Source of the DNA: Methanomicrobia archaeon
GTDB taxonomy: Archaea > Methanobacteriota_B > Thermococci > Methanofastidiosales > B48-G16
Assembly (NCBI GenBank): GCA_023133315.1
Contig: JAGLWR010000088.1
Location: 1-5,345 of the forward strand
Length of the DNA stretch: 5,345 nt
Reading direction: 5' to 3'
The notes under the pieces: generated by a model
Databases searched by the model: none
Told to the model about the DNA's origin: nothing
The model's input: only the letters and a program-made list of their open reading frames with translations
Shown: one piece after another, positions 1 through 5,345 of the stretch
Layout: every line of letters begins with the position of its first letter
How positions within the stretch are numbered: the first letter of the stretch is position 1
Made by a program: the position numbers and the translations under genes

Positions 1-1658
1 TAAACTTAACGCACGACTGGCAGTACGTACTGGACTCGAACGGATCAGTGGTATATTCAATATACCCGATAGTTCCAGCAGGTCCAGTGTACGGATTCGA
101 GTACAGAGTTGTCCTCGAACACTTCCCGGAGACAATAATATGGACAGGTGGGCAGTTTAACTGGACACCGTACTATCTGTACGAAGATGCAAACAACATA
201 AAGTTCCTTTGTGACTACTACGATCTTCTTGGTATCGGATGGGATGCCGATGTCGGAAACTACGTTTACTACGGAACACCTCACTGGTCTGAGGACGAGT
301 GCAGAGGTGACGAGAAGTGGATATTCCACACAGGAGAGACAAAAAACTTCTACGGCTGGGAAATAACGCTTGACGATGTGAACATCTACGAGTTCAAAGC
401 CCAGTGGCTCATAAAAGGACCGAACGATGAGGAAGCGTGTGAATACGTTGTTGTAGTATCCAGTTACTGGCCGGATATTGGTCTTCTAGATTGGGAATTT
501 GCATACTGGACGCTAATGGCAGGTATGCCAGCTCCAGGTCTTGTGCCGACAGACAGAGCAGTATACGAGTGGATTCAGGACAATCCAGGAACGCAGTACT
601 GGTATGATCCAATTATGGGTTTCTTTTTGGCATATGATGAGGCTTATCCTGACAGATACTACCACGAAACACCAGACATGAACTTCTGCTACGCCCCAAT
701 CCAGGACAAAATGTGCGAGTATGACGTCATAGGAATATATGATGACATATGTGACATCGAAGATGTTACAGTCTTTGCGCTGGACACGGTAAAGATATTC
801 GTCGGTGCAGAGGGCAACAACAAGGCCGTTGCACGACTGTACGCATTGGAAGACTACGGTATAATACACGATGCTATATGTATACAGCCCTGTGGACCGG
901 AAGGATACCAGTGGCGCCTCGATATACATGGAGGGATATTGGCAGATCCCGTAAATGGATCTCCACTTGTTGAGATAGAGTACGGAGACTACATAAACAC
1001 GTATTACTGTCCGAGTATAGACTACGACGATTATGTTCCTGGCCGCAACGACGGCGTTCCAGATTTTGAGGACCTAACTCTTGAAGCGATGATATCGCTG
1101 AAGTTAATGAACGTCATCGACATACGAATCTGTGGTTCTTCGCAGACGATACCGCTCTGTTGCTGGGACATGCCGCAGTGTGGTGTTGACGACTACTGGG
1201 TGAACACGGGAGACGCTCAGGTATACATCGAGTTAATGATAGACGATGCGGACGATCTCGCTCACACAGATCTGATCGTAGAGGGTGGATTTTCAATAAC
1301 ACACTACGCCGGAGAAACTGTCACGACCGAAATAGTGAAGGTAGACATCGACCCGATGGCCATCGTGGTCAACGACGACGAAGTCACGGACACGATGAAG
1401 GCAACGTCTAACCTCGTCCTCGTCGGTGGACCTGGATTAGTTGTCTGTGTCGGTGCCACACCGCAGGTAGCAAACACGCTCACACAGGACTTGGTCGATC
1501 AGGGTCTCTCAGTTGTTGATTGGGCAACATCCACCGGTGAGTACGAGTACGTCGCTGACGCCTTCGCAGAAGGTAAAGACGTAGTAATCGTAGCCGGTGC
1601 TGACAGAGACGCCACAAGACACGCTGTTGAGCTCTTGCTCAATGATTTGATGGCATAA
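1..1658 (+). CDS. S-layer protein, C-terminal part (5' end outside window)
   Basis: This is the C-terminal 551 residues of a surface-layer protein, expected to be exported and to form or join the outer protein lattice. The reading frame is open to the left edge (first full codon at base 3, so residue n starts at base 3n). The GTG at base 48 is an internal Val codon, not a start. The last ~80 residues (from about 470) match the archaeal S-layer C-terminal domain of Methanococcales/Thermococcales type: a VGGP turn at 474-477, a VANTLTQDL helix, then DVVIVAGADRDATRHAVELL near the end. Residues ~111-152 (GET start, alternating hydrophobics) look like an S-layer beta module, and a DGVPDFED loop at 350-357 may bind calcium. 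The protein is acidic, rich in Tyr and Trp, and has 14 Cys, many for a lattice protein. Sequons include NWT at 53 and NGS at 318. The gene is visibly richer in G+C than its neighbours and ends in a strong terminator. The S-layer assignment rests mainly on the C-terminal domain. Confidence 0.85.
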   Translation, partial: NLTHDWQYVLDSNGSVVYSIYPIVPAGPVYGFEYRVVLEHFPETIIWTGGQFNWTPYYLYEDANNIKFLCDYYDLLGIGWDADVGNYVYYGTPHWSEDECRGDEKWIFHTGETKNFYGWEITLDDVNIYEFKAQWLIKGPNDEEACEYVVVVSSYWPDIGLLDWEFAYWTLMAGMPAPGLVPTDRAVYEWIQDNPGTQYWYDPIMGFFLAYDEAYPDRYYHETPDMNFCYAPIQDKMCEYDVIGIYDDICDIEDVTVFALDTVKIFVGAEGNNKAVARLYALEDYGIIHDAICIQPCGPEGYQWRLDIHGGILADPVNGSPLVEIEYGDYINTYYCPSIDYDDYVPGRNDGVPDFEDLTLEAMISLKLMNVIDIRICGSSQTIPLCCWDMPQCGVDDYWVNTGDAQVYIELMIDDADDLAHTDLIVEGGFSITHYAGETVTTEIVKVDIDPMAIVVNDDEVTDTMKATSNLVLVGGPGLVVCVGATPQVANTLTQDLVDQGLSVVDWATSTGEYEYVADAFAEGKDVVIVAGADRDATRHAVELLLNDLMA

Positions 1659-1694
1659 AAAATAAATTAATTTTTTTCTTTTTTTATTTTTTTT
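1656..1694 (+). terminator. Oligo-T archaeal terminator after the S-layer gene
   Basis: Directly after the stop codon the plus strand has an A/T-rich stretch and then a T tract (1671-1694) broken only by single C and A bases. Archaeal RNA polymerase stops at such U-rich runs without needing a hairpin, and none is evident here. The opposing gene ends inside this tract, its stop codon lying at 1693-1695. Read on the minus strand, bases 1656-1668 give a shorter T-rich run (AATTTATTTTTTA), so the region may terminate transcription from both sides. Confidence 0.75.
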
Positions 1695-3132
1695 AAATTC
1701 TTTTGTTGATATATTTGAGAGGTTCTTTCGGAAGCCCGTCACCACCTTGATGTAGCCTTCGGCCATCTGGTTTTGCGTCCTTTTTTTTCCTGATAGTAGT
1801 TTTTTTCTGATTAGTGGTAGCTTTTTTCTTCGGAATCTCTTGCGGCTTATTCTGTCCAAAGATAGCCAGAAAAGTTAGAGATATGAGTATAACAAAGATC
1901 GTGAGAGGTTTTTTCTCCAGAGCAGAACTCTGCACGGGTGTCGGCGTCTGTGTTTCCGTCGGCGCGGGCATCGTCGTCTGCGGCAGGGTCTTTACTGCCG
2001 CAGGAATCTTTATCTTCTCGGAGTTCATCTCCACGAAAAGAGCATCGTGAGTCGTTTCCGGAGATATTTCCAGTTTTATTTCCCTGGATTCTTTGTACGT
2101 GAGTTTACCGGTCCACGCGTAATCGACACCCATACCGTATGCCCTGAAATTCACTTCGGCCAGACCTTTACCGTTATTCTCTATTCTCATAGTGATCGTC
2201 TTCTTTTCATTCAAAAGAACTGAGCAGGGTTCATAAACAAGATTCAGATCTGGAAAATACTCAGTTATCTCTATTTTTTCGGCGTACATCGTTATCGTAT
2301 CTTCTCTGTAAATTATCCAGCCTATTGTCGTAACTATAAACGTATTTTCTTCTAGAGGGTACTCATTCTCCCCTATCTTAAGTATATTTTCGTTTATGGA
2401 AAAATCCTCCCCATTTATTTGCATTATGTCTTTTTCTTTTATACTGAAGCTTCCCGTTTGCAAAACATGAAATCTTGACGGCGCATATATGCTGAATATC
2501 TTATTACCATTTATTTTTACAAATCCGATTGAAACGTTGAGCCATAATTTTGCCCGTTCATCAGGGAGTACGTTGCTCCCTTCCTCGCTTTTTTTCTTCC
2601 CATTGACGTAAAAAACATAAAAAGCTCTATCCTTAAATGCAGAAATATAGAATGAGTAGACATTCTGGGCATCTCCTATGTGAACAACTGTTTCTTCTTC
2701 CCCCACCAGCTTTTCGTATATAGGTTTTTCGTCGCTGACGTATCGATTCTCATAGAAGATGGTGAGATCGACGTACCCATCAATGAATGCTATCTTTGTT
2801 ATCTTTACTTTCTTGATTATAATGTCCCCAAACTTTTGATTTATCTCCGTTTCGCCGTATTTTAAATGAAGATACTCTTTTTTCCATTTTATGGCTCCTC
2901 GTTCCATCTGCAGGATTCTTATTCCTGCCGTGAAGACGCATCTGTGTCCATCCCAGTAAACTGCGTCGCATCTATCCCAGTCTACGAGTTCCACGCCATA
3001 GGTGTATTTAGAGCCTCTGAACGTGGATATATCGTTCCAGACAAGTCTCAGATCCACACTCAACTCTCTATTGCTCCGTATGTGCGGGACTAAAATGAGA
3101 AGTAATACTAAAAATACTAGCCATTTTTTCAT
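1693..3132 (-). CDS. Type I membrane protein with S-layer-like ectodomain and basic cytoplasmic tail, function unknown
   Basis: This encodes 479 residues. I chose the ATG at 3132 because it starts a typical signal peptide (MKKWLVFLVLLLILVPH) and has GGTGAT just upstream. The frame also opens six codons earlier at a TTG, which lacks these features. Residues ~21-290 are beta-rich and outside the cell. C55 and C65 sit in a DWDRC...DGHRC segment and may form a disulfide. From ~90, a GET-led stretch resembles S-layer beta modules such as that in the neighbouring lattice gene. Residues ~294-380 look like a CARDB-type beta-sandwich (TITMRIENNGKGLAEVNF). A Thr/Pro/Gln stalk (~382-403) leads to one membrane helix (~409-426), then a Lys-rich cytoplasmic tail ending in GDGLPKEPLKYI. 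A single NVS sequon is at 199. It converges with the S-layer gene and diverges from the next operon. An A8 run in the tail (bases 1781-1788) is a place where a sequencing error could alter the C-terminus, but the frame reads through. No enzyme motif is seen. It could be a lattice-to-membrane linker or a surface receptor; function is unassigned. Confidence 0.8.
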   Translation of the reverse strand: MKKWLVFLVLLLILVPHIRSNRELSVDLRLVWNDISTFRGSKYTYGVELVDWDRCDAVYWDGHRCVFTAGIRILQMERGAIKWKKEYLHLKYGETEINQKFGDIIIKKVKITKIAFIDGYVDLTIFYENRYVSDEKPIYEKLVGEEETVVHIGDAQNVYSFYISAFKDRAFYVFYVNGKKKSEEGSNVLPDERAKLWLNVSIGFVKINGNKIFSIYAPSRFHVLQTGSFSIKEKDIMQINGEDFSINENILKIGENEYPLEENTFIVTTIGWIIYREDTITMYAEKIEITEYFPDLNLVYEPCSVLLNEKKTITMRIENNGKGLAEVNFRAYGMGVDYAWTGKLTYKESREIKLEISPETTHDALFVEMNSEKIKIPAAVKTLPQTTMPAPTETQTPTPVQSSALEKKPLTIFVILISLTFLAIFGQNKPQEIPKKKATTNQKKTTIRKKKDAKPDGRRLHQGGDGLPKEPLKYINKRI

Positions 3133-3135
3133 AGC

Positions 3136-3141
3136 ATCACC
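3136..3141 (-). promoter_or_regulatory. Ribosome binding site deciding the start of the minus-strand gene
   Basis: Read on the minus strand, GGTGAT lies three bases before the ATG at 3132. It matches the archaeal Shine-Dalgarno core GGTGA. It falls inside the six-codon extension that the upstream TTG would create, so it supports the ATG at 3132 as the real start. Confidence 0.65.
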
Positions 3142-3163
3142 GATGAGCAATAATCCATATACT

Positions 3164-3196
3164 TCATATAACTCTTCAGTTTTTAAAGTTTTCTAT
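3164..3196 (-). promoter_or_regulatory. Candidate promoter of the minus-strand membrane protein gene
   Basis: Two TATA-like boxes are visible on the minus strand. The better one is CTTTAAAAAC (3188-3179), preceded by purine-rich GATAGAAAA that could act as a BRE. It predicts a transcript start near 3158 and a leader of about 26 bases, enough to hold the ribosome binding site. A second candidate, TTATATGA (3171-3164), would give a leader of only about ten bases. I cannot choose firmly between them from sequence alone. Confidence 0.45.
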
Positions 3197-3220
3197 CGCA
3201 AATTTTAAATACTCTTCGGT
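3171..3220. repeat. Direct repeat ACTCTTCRGT, two copies 40 bp apart, possible operator
   Basis: ACTCTTCAGT (3171-3180) and ACTCTTCGGT (3211-3220) match at nine of ten bases and start 40 bp apart, close to four helical turns. The right copy begins at the last base of the plus-strand TATA box. The left copy abuts the better minus-strand TATA box on its downstream side. Each therefore sits where a repressor would block polymerase recruitment. This could be a regulator site shared by the two divergent promoters, but two short copies in A/T-rich DNA could also be chance. Confidence 0.35.
3197..3211 (+). promoter_or_regulatory. BRE/TATA promoter of the paralogue operon
   Basis: CGCAAA (BRE-like) is followed directly by TTTTAAATA (3203-3211), a good archaeal TATA box. 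Its centre is about 26 bases before the A of the ATG at 3233, the usual TATA-to-start distance in archaea. Transcription should begin at or within a few bases of the start codon, and no ribosome binding site lies at normal spacing, so the first gene is probably translated from a leaderless message. Confidence 0.65.
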
Positions 3221-3232
3221 AAAAAACTCTCT

Positions 3233-4567
3233 ATGAAACCCAAGATAATCGCAATAATGTTCTTATTATTACTAGTGGCACCCATCTTTATAAATGTAAC
3301 TTTTGCCGATACAAAGGTGCCTAATGAATTACCCATAGTCAAGATATCTCCAAAAGGAAGCACCAAGCCCGGTGAGAATTATACCATAGAAGTAACGTTA
3401 ACGAACCCAAACGAAGAAAATAAAGTCGATATCTGGAAATGCTGGGCAGAGATAAATACAGAAAAAATTCCTGAAGAAGAACTTCAGTACATAGAAATAA
3501 TAAAAGAAAAGGCAGAAATAACAAATTTTGGGAGCGGAGAAGAAGTAACGCTCGAATTAATTATCAGATTCGGAGATAACGCCCCCGAGGGAGAGTATAT
3601 CATACCCATAAAAGTTTCGGGCAAATGGATCGCCTGTACAACGGGATGCATACCCTTTTCACCCCAAAATGTAGAGACCAAAGTGAGTCTTACAATACTT
3701 AAGCCCGTGGTCACTGTATATCTACAAAATGAGTACAGCGTCAAAGGCGGAGAAAAACTTGAGATACCTTTCAGTATCAAGAACATAGGCACTGCGAAGG
3801 CATCGAATGTTTCTGTGAATTATCTCGTGGATGATGAACTGCTTGAAAATTTAGAATCTCCGGAAATATCGAGAGAATTGAATGCCAGCGAAATCATCGA
3901 TGAAAAATTATATCTTGATACCGAATCCATAGATTACGGAGATTATTCACTTACCATACACGTGGAATACTTCACTACAAAGAATGAAAGAAAAATTTTC
4001 GATAAAGGGTGCACCATTCATATTTTAGGTCCGACTGAGGAAGAGATCAACCAGGAAAAGCTTAACAGAGCTTCTGGATTAGAGAGAGAAGCAGGGATCT
4101 TTTTGAGTAAAGACGAGTTCGATTCAGCGCTTGAAAAATATAAAGAAGCCAAAACATTGTATGAAGAGGTAGGTATAGCCACCAAAGTTGGTGATATGAA
4201 TAATAAGATAAACTTGATAGATGAAACTATCCAGAAGATACAGGAAGATACGGAAAAAGCGGATCAGGAGTTTCAAAATGGGGTTCAATACATGAACAAT
4301 GATAATTACTCTCAAGCCCTGGAAAGGATAAATGCTGCAAAAGCATTATATACGAGCTTATTGAATCTCACGAATAGAAATGAAAGTTATAAAAATCTTT
4401 ACGAAAGCAAGATAAATGATTGTGAAGAAAAAATACAGTATCTGGAGGAAAAAATTAGTGACGAAGATGATATCGAAGTGCCCAAGCTCTACGCAGTTTT
4501 CATCGTGGCAATCGTATTGTTACTGGTATCTCTAGTTTTCGGCATCGCACTTATTAGAAGAGAGTAA
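3233..4567 (+). CDS. Secreted, membrane-anchored beta-sandwich/TPR protein (COG1361-like), function unknown
   Basis: This encodes 444 residues. A signal peptide spans 1 to about 25 (hydrophobic core 5-20, cleavage perhaps after TFA). Domain 1 (~33-157) is a beta-sandwich with C70 (IWKCWAEI) and a C-x-x-G-C motif at 135-139 followed by IPF. Domain 2 (~158-266) has the CARDB/NEW3-like signature EIPFSIKNIGTAKASNVSV. Residues ~270-408 are helical. Two segments fit TPR spacing: A287, F290, A299, Y303, A306 and G350, Y353, A362, I366, A369, with a more divergent helix pair between. A short coiled stretch leads to a membrane helix (~419-441) and the tail RRE, so the bulk faces outside. Sequons lie at N49, N192, N217, N358, N378 and N383. 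The start is supported by the signal peptide and promoter spacing. It is first in an apparent operon with its paralogue. The architecture recalls archaeal COG1361 envelope proteins, and the TPR part suggests protein binding. No catalytic site is recognised. Confidence 0.85.
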   Translation: MKPKIIAIMFLLLLVAPIFINVTFADTKVPNELPIVKISPKGSTKPGENYTIEVTLTNPNEENKVDIWKCWAEINTEKIPEEELQYIEIIKEKAEITNFGSGEEVTLELIIRFGDNAPEGEYIIPIKVSGKWIACTTGCIPFSPQNVETKVSLTILKPVVTVYLQNEYSVKGGEKLEIPFSIKNIGTAKASNVSVNYLVDDELLENLESPEISRELNASEIIDEKLYLDTESIDYGDYSLTIHVEYFTTKNERKIFDKGCTIHILGPTEEEINQEKLNRASGLEREAGIFLSKDEFDSALEKYKEAKTLYEEVGIATKVGDMNNKINLIDETIQKIQEDTEKADQEFQNGVQYMNNDNYSQALERINAAKALYTSLLNLTNRNESYKNLYESKINDCEEKIQYLEEKISDEDDIEVPKLYAVFIVAIVLLLVSLVFGIALIRRE

Positions 4568-4573
4568 AGGTGA
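4568..4573 (+). promoter_or_regulatory. Ribosome binding site of the second paralogue
   Basis: AGGTGA begins right after the stop codon of the upstream gene and lies five bases before the ATG at 4579. It is a strong archaeal Shine-Dalgarno site. No TATA-like promoter is evident in the 11-base gap, so translation from a shared message is likely. Confidence 0.75.
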
Positions 4574-4578
4574 AAAAT

Positions 4579-5345
4579 ATGAAAAAAATAGTTTTATTTT
4601 TGATAGTTCTGATGGGAATGCCGTACGTATTAAGTTACGAAAATATAACATTGGAGTATGATTACCCATCGCAGGTATTGGTAGGAGAAGAAATTGAGAT
4701 AAAGGTCAAGCTGACAAATACTGCAGGAAATAACATCTGGGAATGCAAGGTCAAAATAGATAAGGAAAAGATACCTGATTATGTTCTCCCATTTATAAAT
4801 TTTATAGTAGACGAGGCGAAGTTTAAAGCTCCGTTATATTACATGAAAAGAGGAGAACATGGACAGGATCAAGTTTCTTTAAAAATAGTTTTCAAAAAGG
4901 GAGTGAGAGGAGGAACCTACTCGATCCCCCTAGTTTTTTCAGGAAGAGTCGGTGAATGCAAAGATGGATGCATACCTCTTCCGCCGCAGGAAAAAAAGCT
5001 GAAGATAGCTGTAATAGTGCCAAAGCCTTTTCTTACCATCCAGACAACCAAAAGAGTTGAGGTAAAAACGGACACAGTTGATATACCCTTCGTTTTAAAA
5101 AATTCAGGTACAGGAAAAGCTACAAATATTGTTATCACAACGAGTCCGGGAGAACTTCCAACGGAAGTAGATCTTAACAGTACCGTGTTAAATGTTGAAG
5201 GAGAAATGAAAGGAACAATAATCCTCGATGCGTCTCAACTCGAAGCAGGTACATATAGCCTCGATATAAACCTAACGTACAGCGATGAAAACTTTAATAA
5301 CTCCGGAAAAAAAGAGACAGTGGATGTAGTCGTCACAAAGGAAAA
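4579..5345 (+). CDS. Paralogue of the upstream beta-sandwich surface protein (3' end outside window)
   Basis: The frame is open from the ATG at 4579 to the right edge, giving 255 full codons. The start has a strong ribosome binding site and a signal peptide (hydrophobic 4-18, likely cleaved near YVLS). The two beta-sandwich domains align with those of the preceding gene throughout: IWECKVKIDKEKIP (C56) with its IWKCWAEINTEKIP; GTYSIPLVFSG and the C127-K-D-G-C131 motif followed by IPLPPQ with its CTTGCIPFSPQ; and DIPFVLKNSGTGKATN with its EIPFSIKNIGTAKASN. Domain 1 covers ~21-145 and domain 2 ~146-252. The visible part ends just where the upstream protein begins its TPR-like helices, so whether this copy also has TPRs and a membrane anchor cannot be seen. 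Only 11 bases separate it from the upstream stop, indicating an operon produced by tandem duplication and long divergence. Function is unknown; a role in the envelope is inferred from export and context. Confidence 0.8.
   Translation, partial: MKKIVLFLIVLMGMPYVLSYENITLEYDYPSQVLVGEEIEIKVKLTNTAGNNIWECKVKIDKEKIPDYVLPFINFIVDEAKFKAPLYYMKRGEHGQDQVSLKIVFKKGVRGGTYSIPLVFSGRVGECKDGCIPLPPQEKKLKIAVIVPKPFLTIQTTKRVEVKTDTVDIPFVLKNSGTGKATNIVITTSPGELPTEVDLNSTVLNVEGEMKGTIILDASQLEAGTYSLDINLTYSDENFNNSGKKETVDVVVTKE

Noticed and set aside
21..32. Perfect 12-bp palindrome CAGTACGTACTG
   Set aside because: It lies inside the S-layer coding frame (Gln-Tyr-Val-Leu) with no second copy or nearby promoter; chance or codon preference explains it.
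48..50. GTG at base 48 as the start of the first gene
   Set aside because: The frame stays open upstream to the window edge, there is no signal peptide or ribosome binding site, and the protein is clearly mid-domain there.
1779..1826. Repeated T runs as additional terminators or a repeat array
   Set aside because: They are the complement of Lys (AAA) codons in the basic tail of the minus-strand protein.
1509..1859. Minus-strand frame of 116 codons spanning the terminator region, including AEGYIKVVTG near 1740
   Set aside because: It overlaps two supported genes, is dominated by Lys from the oligo-T tract and has no start signal. It briefly looked like a sign of a frameshift in the membrane protein tail, but the main frame reads sensibly to its own stop.
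1814..2050. Plus-strand frame of 78 codons with hydrophobic content
   Set aside because: It is antisense to the membrane helix and stalk codons of the minus-strand gene; no promoter or ribosome binding site supports it.
3133..3150. Six-codon N-terminal extension of the minus-strand gene from a TTG
   Set aside because: The ATG at 3132 begins a standard signal peptide and has GGTGAT directly before it, inside the proposed extension.
1..5345. tRNA, rRNA, CRISPR, transposon ends, toxin-antitoxin pair or haem-binding CxxCH motifs
   Set aside because: I looked for these on both strands and saw none; nearly all the sequence is covered by the four surface-protein genes.

Overview
The window looks like a stretch of an archaeal, probably euryarchaeal, chromosome devoted to the cell surface. 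The signs are a C-terminal S-layer domain of the type known from Methanococcales and Thermococcales, archaeal core promoters (BRE plus TATA-like boxes), GGTGA-type ribosome binding sites, a long oligo-T transcription terminator, and secreted beta-sandwich proteins anchored by a single C-terminal membrane helix. The sequence alone does not fix the genus. Every gene in the window encodes an exported or surface-anchored protein. There is no enzyme, RNA gene, transposon or CRISPR array.

Layout: (1) Bases 1-1658, plus strand, hold the last 551 residues of a large S-layer protein whose start lies to the left of the window. An oligo-T terminator follows. (2) Bases 1693-3132, minus strand, converge on it and encode a 479-residue type I membrane protein: signal peptide, beta-rich ectodomain with S-layer-like and CARDB-like parts, Thr/Pro stalk, one membrane helix, and a very basic cytoplasmic tail. 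(3) A 100-bp divergent intergenic region follows, with a promoter for each direction and a 10-bp direct repeat placed just downstream of each TATA box. (4) Bases 3233-4567, plus strand, encode a 444-residue secreted protein with two beta-sandwich domains, TPR-like helices and a C-terminal membrane anchor. Its transcript is probably leaderless. (5) Eleven bases later, from 4579 past the right edge, comes a paralogue of gene 4 with a clear Shine-Dalgarno site, so the two probably form an operon.

How they may work together: gene 1 would supply a surface lattice protein, and genes 2, 3 and 4 look like lattice-associated or membrane-anchored envelope proteins whose beta-sandwich domains face outward. 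The most distinctive feature is the tandem paralogue pair. Both members carry one cysteine after a Trp (WKC / WEC) and a C-x-x-G-C-I-P motif at matching places in the first beta-sandwich domain. I cannot assign a biochemical function to genes 2, 3 or 4. The idea that they form a surface system is an inference from co-location and shared architecture.
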